Below are positions 1 through 6,895 of a DNA stretch of 38,090 nt, one piece after another (position 1 is the first letter of the stretch; every line of letters starts with the position of its first letter). The notes beneath the pieces were generated by a model that made no database searches, was not told the origin of the DNA, and saw only the letters and a program-made list of their open reading frames with translations. A program made the position numbers and the translations under genes. Source of the stretch: an uncultured Clostridia bacterium (lineage in GTDB: Bacteria; Bacillota; Clostridia; TANB77; CAG-508); contig CARUQW010000006.1 of the NCBI GenBank assembly GCA_949077355.1, positions 1 to 38,090 on the forward strand. Direction: 5' to 3'.

Positions 1-10
1 TACCGATTAT
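1..10. repeat. Left attachment core (attL candidate)
   Basis: The ten bases TACCGATTAT recur as the last ten bases of the window. Together with an integrase reading toward this end, they look like the crossover core duplicated by site-specific integration. The core may be longer outside the window. A circular contig opened at an overlap would also give this pattern. No tRNA 3' end is recognisable here; the target could be the 3' end of a host gene. Confidence 0.6.
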
Positions 11-25
11 TATGGATATATAGAG

Positions 26-51
26 AAAAGGCTTGATTTCAAGCCTTTTTT
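26..51. terminator. Bidirectional intrinsic terminator next to attL
   Basis: A 10-bp stem AAAAGGCTTG / CAAGCCTTTT with an ATTT loop, followed by T residues on both strands. It can end the leftward integrase transcript, or a host transcript entering from the left. Confidence 0.75.
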
Positions 52-67
52 ACTTTTCATATTTGTA

Positions 68-89
68 TTTGTGTATATTTTGTGTATAT
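68..89. repeat. Tandem 11-bp repeats, putative integrase arm sites (left)
   Basis: TTTGTGTATAT occurs twice head to tail (68-78, 79-89). The same tandem pair lies at the right end (37941-37962), 21 bases being identical. The 11-bp period puts both copies on nearly the same helix face. Position beside both cores fits arm-type binding sites for the tyrosine recombinase; that function is inferred. Confidence 0.55.
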
Positions 90-111
90 TAGATAGGGTT
101 TCAATAGGTTT

Positions 112-1425
112 TTATGCTCGTTTTTCGAACAAAATTAGATTATTATAATTATCATATTTTACCAGTTTTAATGCTTCGATTTTTTCTTCTATTGAGATAT
201 GAGTATAGACATCATCTCCAACATCTTCATTGCTATGACCTATAATGGAATTTATAATAATATCTCGTATGTTTAGTTTTTTTAACTCTGTACGTAGAGT
301 ATGTCGTGCGTCATGTGCTGTATGATTTGAGACTTCTGGGTGTAAATCCCTAAAATTATGTTGATAATGCCATAAGTAATAGCAATAATCAACTTTACTT
401 CCATTAGGTTGAGTAAATAGAAATTCGTTATCAGGATTATAATATTTTTCCCAAAGATGTTTTACTGCTGGATGAATAGGGATTTCTCTGTTTATTCCTG
501 CTTCGGTCTTTAAGCCACCAATAAAATAATTATCATTAAGAAAGATATTTTCCGTATAGACAGAAAGAAGTTCATCTGCTCGACAGCCAGAGTAAAGTAG
601 CATAAGCCAAAAGTCTCTAATGAATACTTCCCTTTCTTGTTTACGCTCTATCTGTTTTTTACCTGTACTCTTTGGTGTAAAATTCCATAAGTATTTAATC
701 TGTTCATAGCTGAATAGTTTTTCTTTTTCTATCTTTTTGTCCTTTGCTTTCTTTATATCTTTTCTATTTGTTGTATTTACACTAATAAATTGAGCATATC
801 CTTTTTCAATTATATCCTCTTCTAATGCAAATTTATCAAGGTTCAAAAACAAATTAACCATTTGTCTTTGAGATGATGCTCCTTTTTTACATTCTTTTAG
901 ATGTTTATTAAAATCGGATGCTCGTAATTCCTTATATACTTTATCATGCAATTCCTTAGAATTATTAAATGCAGTTTTCATTCCTAAGCAATAACACCTT
1001 CCGAAAGGTTTATTCTTTGGTCGTATATGATACTTTCTTTCAATTTGTTCTTCTTCTGGAGTAAGCATTTTTTCTTCTTTGAATTTCTCATAGAGTTGCT
1101 TAAAAGTATAATTTTCTCTTTTTATATGCTCTTCTAGTTTCTTTTGTGGATTTTCAACAGGAACTAAGGGATAGGGATGTTTTGGGAATGTTACAATTTT
1201 GTTATACTTTTCTTCTTCAATGTAAAGAGAGTAAGGTTGTTTATGATAATTTTCGAGGCATACTAGAGCATCTAGTTCTGTTTCGAAGCAATCTATAAAA
1301 TGAAATATATTTTTTCCATTAAAGTCTTTTCCTATTGTAATTCTGGCTCCCCAAGAATTATAACGATTATCTCCTAGATACACAGCTGTACCCATTCCAT
1401 TTTTTCTTCTTTTTCTTTCTTTCAT
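112..1425 (-). CDS. int: Phage tyrosine recombinase (integrase)
   Basis: 437-aa site-specific recombinase that would integrate and, with an excisionase, excise the phage. The C-terminal catalytic domain has the full tyrosine-recombinase set: R282 in SGCRADELL, K306 in LKTE, H371 and R374 in HDARH, H397 in GHS and the nucleophile Y407 in VYTH. The N-terminal half is lysine-rich and should hold the arm- and core-binding domains. AAGAAGG lies upstream of the ATG. It reads toward the left attachment core and its stop is just inside the tandem arm repeats, a usual place for a phage int. It is transcribed divergently from the small RNA at 1499. No in-frame CGG. Confidence 0.95.
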   Translation of the reverse strand: MKERKRRKNGMGTAVYLGDNRYNSWGARITIGKDFNGKNIFHFIDCFETELDALVCLENYHKQPYSLYIEEEKYNKIVTFPKHPYPLVPVENPQKKLEEHIKRENYTFKQLYEKFKEEKMLTPEEEQIERKYHIRPKNKPFGRCYCLGMKTAFNNSKELHDKVYKELRASDFNKHLKECKKGASSQRQMVNLFLNLDKFALEEDIIEKGYAQFISVNTTNRKDIKKAKDKKIEKEKLFSYEQIKYLWNFTPKSTGKKQIERKQEREVFIRDFWLMLLYSGCRADELLSVYTENIFLNDNYFIGGLKTEAGINREIPIHPAVKHLWEKYYNPDNEFLFTQPNGSKVDYCYYLWHYQHNFRDLHPEVSNHTAHDARHTLRTELKKLNIRDIIINSIIGHSNEDVGDDVYTHISIEEKIEALKLVKYDNYNNLILFEKRA

Positions 1426-1464
1426 AATAAAGACCTTCTTTCTTTAATTTATTATCTAAATCAC

Positions 1465-1492
1465 TTGAAAAAAGGTTTTTTTATGCTATAAT
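1465..1492 (+). promoter_or_regulatory. Promoter of the small antisense RNA
   Basis: TTGAAA (1465-1470), 16-base spacer, TATAAT (1487-1492). It fires away from int into a gene-free stretch ending in a terminator at 1579-1586. Confidence 0.75.
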
Positions 1493-1498
1493 AAATAA

Positions 1499-1586
1499 CA
1501 TAAAGAGACCTTGTTTCAAGGTATTCTTTGTGGGAAAAGATTTGTGTGTTAGACTGCAATCAAACTTACACAATCTTTTCTTTTTT
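1499..1586 (+). ncRNA. Phage small RNA with 23-nt match to the antirepressor/xis junction
   Basis: About 88 nt bounded by a strong promoter and an intrinsic terminator, with no ORF. It has a short hairpin ACCTTG-TTT-CAAGGT (1508-1522) and then the terminator stem AAAAGATT(T)GTGT / ACACAATCTTTT (1535-1579) followed by CTTTTTT. Bases 1538-1560 are perfectly complementary to 4528-4550, the last codons of the antirepressor gene, ending 3 bases before its stop codon and about 8 bases before the Shine-Dalgarno of the Xis-like gene. The pairing segment runs from the 5' side of the terminator stem into its loop, so the loop could seed pairing. Phages P1/P7 (c4) and P22 (sar) control antirepressors with antisense RNAs; this RNA probably acts similarly in the lysogen, but trans-acting, on antirepressor or Xis-like expression. 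RNA boundaries are predicted. Confidence 0.72.
1535..1586 (+). terminator. Intrinsic terminator of the small RNA
   Basis: Stem of about 12 bp with one bulged T, then CTTTTTTATTT. It also separates the convergent gene ending at 1623. Confidence 0.75.
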
Positions 1587-1622
1587 ATTTATAGTAAAAC
1601 AAAAACAATCGTTTTGTCAATA

Positions 1623-2153
1623 CTAACATTTTATAAACATATTTTCTAATTGTTCATATAGAGTAGTAAATTTTTTCAGACTTTCAAGAGTCATATATCT
1701 TGAATATTTATCAATCTCATTTGAAAATTCATAAACTTTATTTTGTTTTGCTTTTACGGTTTTATAAGCATTGATTTTCTCTAAAGTATCATTGTAATAC
1801 CTATCTAAAAAATCATTGACTGTAAAAACTTCTTTTTCTTGCAATTCTCTTTTCAAAGCACTTGGCTTCTTGCCACTAAAAGATAACTTTCTTTCAATAG
1901 GGATAAGTTCATTCAAAATACTGATGGATAGTAAATATCTTTCAAAAAATACTTTAGGTGTTTTTGTTGTATTTATTAAATCTCCGCTTTCCTTCAAAAT
2001 TTTCAAAACTCTTTCTATAGAAGACTTATTATAGGTTCTATTTCGTAGATAGACATATTCGTTACTTAAATAATTAAAGTCAAAACCATTACGAGGAGTT
2101 GATTTAACTGTAACATTAACTTGATTATTAAAAAGGCTACTAAAAAATCCCAT
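1623..2153 (-). CDS. Hypothetical lysogeny-region protein
   Basis: 176 aa, not recognised. It begins MGFFSSLFN, a short hydrophobic start that could associate with membranes, followed by a lysine-rich helical body and a mainly alpha-helical C-terminus. It lies 11 bases downstream of the repressor stop on the same strand, so it should be expressed in the lysogen. Genes between repressor and integrase in Gram-positive temperate phages are often superinfection-exclusion or other lysogenic-conversion genes; that role is only a positional inference. No membrane-spanning segment is obvious. No in-frame CGG. Confidence 0.75.
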   Translation of the reverse strand: MGFFSSLFNNQVNVTVKSTPRNGFDFNYLSNEYVYLRNRTYNKSSIERVLKILKESGDLINTTKTPKVFFERYLLSISILNELIPIERKLSFSGKKPSALKRELQEKEVFTVNDFLDRYYNDTLEKINAYKTVKAKQNKVYEFSNEIDKYSRYMTLESLKKFTTLYEQLENMFIKC

Positions 2154-2164
2154 ATTATTTTCCT

Positions 2165-3235
2165 TTAACTATTCATTTCAAATTTTCCTATATATTTTCC
2201 GAGTATCTTAATTTCAGTATCTTTTGCATAGACTTGAGTTGTAAAATTAGGGTCATTTGACATTGGTTCAAGTATTATTAAATCATTTTGTCTAGTAAAT
2301 TTTTTCAAAGTTGCATCATAACTATTTACAAGAACAACTGCTATTTCGCCATTTTCTACAATATCCTGTTTTCTTATTAACGCATAAGCACCGTTTCTAA
2401 TAAGTTTATTCATGCTTTCGCCATTAACTCGTAAGAAAAAGCATTCTTCTGGATCTACAATATTCATCAAGTTAGGGTCAATAGGTAAGTATCCTTCTAA
2501 GCATTCCTCAGCCCAGTTAGGTTGTCCAGCGGAGATTTGTCCATAGACAGGTATATTATAAAGAGTAGAACTGATTTGTGTATTAGGCTTAGTAAATCGT
2601 TTATAAATAGGTCCATCAATAAATAAGTCGTTAACTTTTTTCATTATATTTTCTACATAGATAAAGTCTTGCTCATCTAAACTAAAGTCAGATATATCCA
2701 TTTGAAAATCTTCATAAAAATTAACAATTCTTGTACTGGTATTTTCAGCTAAAGGAACATATTTAAGAGAATAAGCGTACATTTCATAAAAAGTAGTCAA
2801 TACTAATTTGAAAACTTTTAATATATCATTCTTATTACGAACTGATTCAAAATAAGTTTCAAAAACATCATTTTGATAAGTATAAAATTCAAAAATACTA
2901 TTCAGGCAATTCATAAATCTGCTTAGCTCATTTTCAGATAATCCTAAATTTATTATGGCGTTATTGTATTTTGATAATATATACGATTTGAAATTAAAAA
3001 TAACATATTGTGTATATTGAGAAAGAGGAACTTTCAAGTTAGACTTACATAATAAATAGTCTACCGAAACCCCATATACATTAGAAATCTTTATTAAAGC
3101 TTCAGTTGATGGTTTTGCTCTGCCAGTTTTCCAGTCGGTTATATTGCCCGGACTTAAGCCAACTATATTGGCAAATTCTTTCGCAGTCACATTATTTTCA
3201 TTAATAAGTCTAAAAATCCTATCGACAGTCGTCAT
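2165..3235 (-). CDS. CI/LexA-type phage repressor with S24 autocleavage domain
   Basis: 356-aa lysogeny repressor. Residues 1-62 are an HTH_3/Xre domain (VTAKEFANIVGLSPGNITDW). A long helical middle region of about 150 residues follows, then a LexA/S24 peptidase domain with the A236-G237 cleavage bond in ISAGQ, catalytic S274 in NGESMN and general-base lysine K311 in ATLKK. RecA-stimulated self-cleavage and SOS induction are expected from the family. AGGAG stands 8 bases before the ATG. It shares an almost identical recognition helix with the divergent Cro-like protein at 3521, so both should read the same TTCGAA operators. The middle domain is longer than in lambda CI. Confidence 0.93.
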   Translation of the reverse strand: MTTVDRIFRLINENNVTAKEFANIVGLSPGNITDWKTGRAKPSTEALIKISNVYGVSVDYLLCKSNLKVPLSQYTQYVIFNFKSYILSKYNNAIINLGLSENELSRFMNCLNSIFEFYTYQNDVFETYFESVRNKNDILKVFKLVLTTFYEMYAYSLKYVPLAENTSTRIVNFYEDFQMDISDFSLDEQDFIYVENIMKKVNDLFIDGPIYKRFTKPNTQISSTLYNIPVYGQISAGQPNWAEECLEGYLPIDPNLMNIVDPEECFFLRVNGESMNKLIRNGAYALIRKQDIVENGEIAVVLVNSYDATLKKFTRQNDLIILEPMSNDPNFTTQVYAKDTEIKILGKYIGKFEMNS

Positions 3236-3261
3236 TTCGAAATCTCCTAAAAAAAATTAAA

Positions 3262-3300
3262 TTCGAAAAATACTATTGACAATTTTCGAAAATTCGAATA
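3262..3300. promoter_or_regulatory. Operator cluster centred on TTCGAA
   Basis: Three symmetric TTCGAA motifs: ATTCGAA (3262-3268), TTTTCGAAAA (3284-3293) and ATTCGAAT (3293-3300). The last two fill the spacer of the rightward promoter, so a bound repressor would cover it. A related half-site pair, TACGAATTAAA (3324) and TTTAATTCGTA (3441), flanks the leader. Confidence 0.65.
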
Positions 3301-3305
3301 TAATG
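3277..3305 (+). promoter_or_regulatory. Rightward early lytic promoter (PR-like)
   Basis: Perfect consensus: TTGACA (3277-3282), 17-base spacer, TATAAT (3300-3305). The spacer holds two TTCGAA operators. It drives the early operon starting with the Cro-like gene, after a 215-base leader. Confidence 0.85.
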
Positions 3306-3336
3306 ACCTCATCAAAAGTAAATACGAATTAAATTG

Positions 3337-3381
3337 GTAAAGCACACATTTGAAACTTGCCGGAATCTAGTGTGCTCTACC
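3337..3381. other. Leader stem-loop between face-to-face promoters
   Basis: GGTAAAGCACAC pairs with GTGTGCTCTACC (one mismatch) around a 21-base loop. It is transcribed in both directions, from PR and from the leftward promoter at 3459, so it can form in either RNA. Function unknown: antitermination site, antisense loop or operator are all possible. Confidence 0.55.
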
Positions 3382-3412
3382 TAAAGAAATACTCTATTAA
3401 ACTTGTAATACC

Positions 3413-3431
3413 AACACTATAAGTGTTTTTT
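3413..3431 (+). terminator. Terminator/attenuator in the early leader
   Basis: AACACT-ATA-AGTGTT followed by a T run (3426-3431), downstream of PR and upstream of the Cro-like gene. The stem is short (6 bp), so partial termination is likely. I see no good second promoter before 3521, so early expression would need read-through. Confidence 0.55.
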
Positions 3432-3458
3432 GTATACATGTTTAATTCGTATATTACT

Positions 3459-3487
3459 ATTTTACTACAAGTGTTGTATGTTGTCAA
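3459..3487 (-). promoter_or_regulatory. Leftward promoter for the repressor (PRM-like)
   Basis: On the minus strand TTGACA (3487-3482), 17-base spacer, TAAAAT (3464-3459). It faces PR and yields a repressor mRNA with a leader of about 210 bases that overlaps the PR leader. A TTTAATTCGTA half-operator lies just downstream. Confidence 0.65.
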
Positions 3488-3520
3488 ATAAATTGTAGGA
3501 ACTGGAGGTGAAATTTTAAG

Positions 3521-3775
3521 ATGCAACAAATAAGAAATTTTCCACTCAATAGAATTTTGAAACTTATAAAGGATAATAAGTTGACAGCAAAAGAATTTGC
3601 AAAATCGGTAGGAGTTAGTCAAGGAAATGTAACTGATTGGAAAACTGGTCGTTCTAAACCGTCAATAGAAGCTCTTAGGAAAATAGCTAAGCAATACAAG
3701 GTTCAACTTGAATGGTTAACAGGAGATAGCAAATATAAAACAAAACAGGAAGAATTTACAGCACAGATGAAATAG
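3521..3775 (+). CDS. Cro-like transcriptional repressor
   Basis: 84-aa Xre/HTH_3 protein. The helix-turn-helix (LTAKEFAKSVGVSQGNVTDW, residues about 20-39) and the following KTGRSKPSIEAL closely match the repressor encoded at 2165-3235, indicating a shared operator, as with lambda CI and Cro. It lacks a cleavage or oligomerisation domain. GGAGGTG precedes the ATG. It is the first gene of the early operon and is expected to shut down the repressor promoter after induction. No in-frame CGG. Confidence 0.88.
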   Translation: MQQIRNFPLNRILKLIKDNKLTAKEFAKSVGVSQGNVTDWKTGRSKPSIEALRKIAKQYKVQLEWLTGDSKYKTKQEEFTAQMK

Positions 3776-3791
3776 AGAAGGAGGCAAAAAG

Positions 3792-4556
3792 ATGAAGAAT
3801 ATGAAATTATTTCAAGATGGACTAATCAATGTCTATCAAAATGAAAAACAAGAAAAATTAGTAGATGCAAGAGAATTGCATGAAAAGTTAGAAAACAAAA
3901 GACAGTTTAGCGATTGGATTAAACAACGAATTGAACAATATGGCTTTATTGAGAATGTTGATTATACCACATTTCACAATTTTGTGAAACGTGAGAATAG
4001 CAACCTAGGAAGCAAAACAACAGAATATGCACTTACACTAGATACTGCAAAAGAAATTGCAATGGTAGAGAATAATGAACAAGGCAAAAAGATAAGACGA
4101 TATTTTATCGAAGTCGAAAAGAAAGCTAGAGAAATGTTTGATGTTCCTAAATCATTACCAGAAGCATTGAGAAAAGCAGCAGAGTTAGCAGAACAACTGG
4201 AAGAACAAAAACCAAAAGTGCTATTTGCAGAAAGTGTTGAAACAGCAGAAACTAGCATCCTAATTGGGGACTTAGCAAAGTTAATAAAACAAAATGGATA
4301 TGACATAGGACAAAATAGATTATTCCAGTGGCTAAGAGATAATGGGTACTTAATAAAGTCTGGAGAAAGAAAAAATATGCCAACACAAATGGCAATGGAT
4401 AACCAATTATTTGAAGTAAAAGAAAGAACAGTAAACAATCCAGATGGAAGTATAAGAATTACCAAGACTACGAAGGTAACAGGAAAAGGACAAGTTTACT
4501 TTGTTAACAAATTTTTAAGTAAAGAAAATTGCAGTCTAACACACAAATCTGAATAA
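3792..4556 (+). CDS. ant: Phage antirepressor (AntA/KilAC)
   Basis: 254 aa. The N-terminal AntA/AntB-type domain (about residues 20-95, VDARELHEKL, RQFSDWIKQR, ALTLDTAKEIAM) is joined to a C-terminal KilAC/ANT DNA-binding domain (about 140-240, GDLAKLIKQNGYDIGQNRLF, RDNGYLI). Family members inactivate phage repressors or act as early regulators. It is second in the early operon, 16 bases after cro, with GGAGGC as ribosome site. Its last codons (4528-4550) are a perfect 23-base match to the small RNA at 1538-1560, so its message or the junction with the next gene is probably under antisense control. Confidence 0.9.
   Translation: MKNMKLFQDGLINVYQNEKQEKLVDARELHEKLENKRQFSDWIKQRIEQYGFIENVDYTTFHNFVKRENSNLGSKTTEYALTLDTAKEIAMVENNEQGKKIRRYFIEVEKKAREMFDVPKSLPEALRKAAELAEQLEEQKPKVLFAESVETAETSILIGDLAKLIKQNGYDIGQNRLFQWLRDNGYLIKSGERKNMPTQMAMDNQLFEVKERTVNNPDGSIRITKTTKVTGKGQVYFVNKFLSKENCSLTHKSE
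4528..4550 (+). promoter_or_regulatory. Antisense RNA target site
   Basis: 23 bases complementary without mismatch to small-RNA bases 1538-1560. The duplex would end 3 bases before the antirepressor stop (4554-4556) and about 8 bases before the AAGGAGGAG of the next gene. It could block translation of the Xis-like gene or trigger RNase III cleavage of the bicistronic message. Confidence 0.72.
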
Positions 4557-4571
4557 AAAGGAGGAGAACAA

Positions 4572-4769
4572 ATGCCAGAAGAAGTTGAAACATTGACGCC
4601 TTATGAAGCAGGGAAAATCTTACACAAAAATGCAGAGTTCATACGAGCAGGACTAAGGCAAGGCGTATTTAACTTTGGAACAGCGGTTCCGCCAAAGCAA
4701 GCTGGAGGGAACTGGAGTTATGTCATTATAAAATCAAAATTTTATGAATTTGCAGGCATAACAGTCTAA
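4572..4769 (+). CDS. Small HTH protein, excisionase-like
   Basis: 65-aa protein resembling the MerR-type winged-helix 'helix-turn-helix domain-containing' or excisionase family: LTPYEAGKILHKNAEFIRAG followed by a basic wing and WSYVIIKSKFYEF. Such proteins bend attachment-site DNA (Xis) or act as small regulators. AAGGAGGAG lies 6 bases before the ATG, immediately after the antisense site at 4528-4550, which suggests RNA control of its translation. Excisionase assignment is by fold and context, not by a diagnostic motif. Confidence 0.72.
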   Translation: MPEEVETLTPYEAGKILHKNAEFIRAGLRQGVFNFGTAVPPKQAGGNWSYVIIKSKFYEFAGITV

Positions 4770-4786
4770 AGAAAGGAGAGAAACAA

Positions 4787-4903
4787 ATGAACAGAAGAGA
4801 GAAACGAGCCTATCGTAGAGGAATAGTTAATACATTACAGTTCTTAGCAATAAGTGGATTTTACACATTTCTATTGTGTGAAATCGTAACTAAATTATTT
4901 TAG
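4787..4903 (+). CDS. Small basic/hydrophobic membrane peptide
   Basis: 38 aa, beginning MNRREKRAYRRG and continuing into one hydrophobic stretch (TLQFLAISGFYTFLLCEIV) that could span the membrane with the basic end inside. GAAAGGAGAG lies 6 bases upstream and the next gene follows with its own GGAGGG site, so it is probably real. Function unknown. Confidence 0.65.
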   Translation: MNRREKRAYRRGIVNTLQFLAISGFYTFLLCEIVTKLF

Positions 4904-4920
4904 GAAGGAGGGGGAAAGAA

Positions 4921-5199
4921 ATGTTAGAAATTATAGGCGATATTTTATTGGCAATTAACTTAATCTTATGTGGAGTTCTTATAGGTATGAACTTAACAAG
5001 GAAAATGTTTGAAGAAACAATAAATGAACAGCAAGAGTTAATTGATATACAACACCGAAACGATATTAGAATTTTAGATGTCAACATAAAATATAGCAAC
5101 ATCATAGACGATGTTCTAAACGAGAATGACTATGCAAGTGCAGAGTACATCAAGAACAAAATAAAAAAGGCACTAGACGATGCCGGCAAGCAGTCCTAG
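4921..5199 (+). CDS. Hypothetical N-terminally anchored protein
   Basis: 92 aa. Residues 3-25 (EIIGDILLAINLILCGVLIG) form a membrane anchor or uncleaved signal; the rest is polar and alpha-helical, rich in N, D and E. AAGGAGGGGG precedes the start. It sits among small early genes. Not recognised as a family. Confidence 0.7.
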   Translation: MLEIIGDILLAINLILCGVLIGMNLTRKMFEETINEQQELIDIQHRNDIRILDVNIKYSNIIDDVLNENDYASAEYIKNKIKKALDDAGKQS

Positions 5200-5224
5200 T
5201 ACCAAAGCAACAAATATATAAATC

Positions 5225-5263
5225 CATTACTGCCCTTAGTATAACACAAAAAGGGCGGTAATG
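5225..5263 (+). other. 13-bp stem-loop before a small gene
   Basis: CATTACTGCCCTT pairs with AAGGGCGGTAATG (one G-U) around a 12-13 base loop, without a T run. It lies between genes and ends 5 bases before the AAGGAGGG of the 31-aa gene. It may be an RNA-processing site or may affect translation; no known motif recognised. Confidence 0.5.
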
Positions 5264-5279
5264 CAAGAAGGAGGGCATT

Positions 5280-5375
5280 ATGGACGAATACACCTTAGAA
5301 GAAGCCATTATGGAAGCACAGTGGCAAGAATATAACAAAGTAATTAAGTTTGAGGAGGAAGAAGATGCCGAATAA
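5280..5375 (+). CDS. 31-aa acidic small protein
   Basis: Starts MDEYTLEEAIMEAQWQEYNK and ends in an acidic EEEEDAE tail, with AAGGAGGG 6 bases upstream. It overlaps the DUF1351 gene by 11 bases, with the next gene's GAGGAGG inside it, so the two are translationally coupled. Function unknown. Confidence 0.62.
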   Translation: MDEYTLEEAIMEAQWQEYNKVIKFEEEEDAE

Positions 5376-6213
5376 TCAAGAGTTAATAGTGATTAAGCAA
5401 CTACCAATTATAGAAGAACAACTAAAAACATTATCAGAAGAAATAGACAAAAAGGTAACAGATGCTACAGCATTAGTTTGTACAGAAGAAACAATAAAAC
5501 AAGTGAAAACAACAAGAGCAGACTTAAATAAACAATTTGCAGAATTAGAAGAAAAACGCAAATTTGTAAAAAATCAAGTAATGAACCCATATCAAAAATT
5601 TGAAGAAATCTACAAAGAATGTGTTTCGGACAAGTTCAAAAAAGCAGACCAAGACCTAAAAAAGAAAATAGATGCAGTTGAAAACGAGGTAAAACAAAAT
5701 AAAGAAAAAGAACTAAAAGAATATTTTGACGAATATAAAACATTCAAAAATATTGATTTTATCAATTTTGAACAAGCGAATATCAAGGTTGGATTAAGTG
5801 ATAGTAAACTATCATTACATAAGCAAGCACAAACCTTTGTGGATAAGGTTGTAGATGACTTAAACCTAATTAACACACAAGACCATAAAGCAGAGATTTT
5901 GGTCGAGTATAAACAAAATTTGAATGTATCTCAAGCAATTACTATGGTAACAAACAGATTTAAGGCCATTGAAGAAGAAAAGAAAAAGCAATTAGAAAAA
6001 GCACAAGGAGCAGAAGAAGAAAATATAAGAAAGCAAACAGAAGCAACAAAACAAGCATTAGATAATTTTAAGACATCAGAAGTATTGCAAGCACCAAAAG
6101 CAGAGCAAATGGCAGAAGAAATATTAATATTAAAATTTATGGTAAGAGGAACTAGAACGAAATTAAAGGCTCTAAAAGAGTTTTTAGAAAATGGAGGTTA
6201 CGATTATGAGTAA
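5365..6213 (+). CDS. DUF1351 family phage protein
   Basis: 282 aa, mostly alpha-helical and coiled coil (EEQLKTLSEEIDKKV, NEVKQNKEKELKEYF, EEEKKKQLEKAQ), matching DUF1351 proteins that stand just upstream of RecT/Bet recombinases in Gram-positive phages. The ATG at 5365 is preferred over an upstream TTG at 5350 because GAGGAGG lies between them. The stop overlaps the bet start. Probably part of the recombination or early replication machinery. Confidence 0.8.
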   Translation: MPNNQELIVIKQLPIIEEQLKTLSEEIDKKVTDATALVCTEETIKQVKTTRADLNKQFAELEEKRKFVKNQVMNPYQKFEEIYKECVSDKFKKADQDLKKKIDAVENEVKQNKEKELKEYFDEYKTFKNIDFINFEQANIKVGLSDSKLSLHKQAQTFVDKVVDDLNLINTQDHKAEILVEYKQNLNVSQAITMVTNRFKAIEEEKKKQLEKAQGAEEENIRKQTEATKQALDNFKTSEVLQAPKAEQMAEEILILKFMVRGTRTKLKALKEFLENGGYDYE

Positions 6214-6895
6214 TGAAACACAAAACAAAAATCAAGAATTAACAGTTAAATTTGATATTGATGGAAACGAGATTAAATTAACACCAAAAATAGTACAAGA
6301 ATACATTGTAGGAACAGATGTACCTATTACGAACCAAGAATTTAAGTTATTTACTGAACTTTGTAAAGTTAGAAAATTAAATCCATTTCTAAGAGAAGCA
6401 TACCTTATTAAATATAAAGCAGAAGCACCAGCACAATTAGTTGTTGGAAAAGATGCAATCTTAAAAAGAGCAGTTTTGAATGCTAATTATGATGGAATGG
6501 AAAGTGGAATTATAGTTCAAAAAGAAGATGGAACAGTAAAGAAAAGACGAGGAACATTCAAATTAGAAGAAGAAAAACTTGTAGGAGGATGGGCTAGAGT
6601 ATTTAGAAAAGATTGGACGCATCCTACATATTCAAGTGTTACTTTTTCAGAAGTAGCACAAAAAACTAAACAAGGTCAATTAAATTCAAATTGGGATGGA
6701 AAAGGAGCAACAATGGTTGAAAAAGTAGCAAAAGTAAGAGCATTAAGAGAAACCTTTGTTGAAGATTTAGCAGGTATGTACGAAGCAGAAGAAATGCAAC
6801 AAGAGGAATTACCTGTCCAAGATGCTATTGAAGTACAAGAAGATGTTATTGAACAAGAAGAAACTACAAAAGAGGTATCTATGAATGAACTATAA
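6206..6895 (+). CDS. bet: Phage recombination protein Bet (RecT/Red-beta family)
   Basis: 229-aa single-strand annealing protein. The typical core is present: EFKLFTELCKVRKLNPFLRE, QLVVGKDAILKRA, GGWARVFRKDW and ATMVEKVAKVRALRE. It anneals complementary strands exposed by an exonuclease, for recombination-dependent replication or circularisation. The start at 6206 follows GGAGG; the ATG at 6191 overlaps that site. A glutamate-rich C-terminal tail follows residue 190. It overlaps the next gene by 11 bases. Confidence 0.92.
   Translation: MSNETQNKNQELTVKFDIDGNEIKLTPKIVQEYIVGTDVPITNQEFKLFTELCKVRKLNPFLREAYLIKYKAEAPAQLVVGKDAILKRAVLNANYDGMESGIIVQKEDGTVKKRRGTFKLEEEKLVGGWARVFRKDWTHPTYSSVTFSEVAQKTKQGQLNSNWDGKGATMVEKVAKVRALRETFVEDLAGMYEAEEMQQEELPVQDAIEVQEDVIEQEETTKEVSMNEL

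Noticed and set aside
3377..3436. A 20-codon leader peptide on the minus strand in the repressor leader (MYTKNTYSVGITSLIEYFFR)
   Set aside because: It has a start and stop within the predicted transcript but no convincing ribosome site; too short to support alone.
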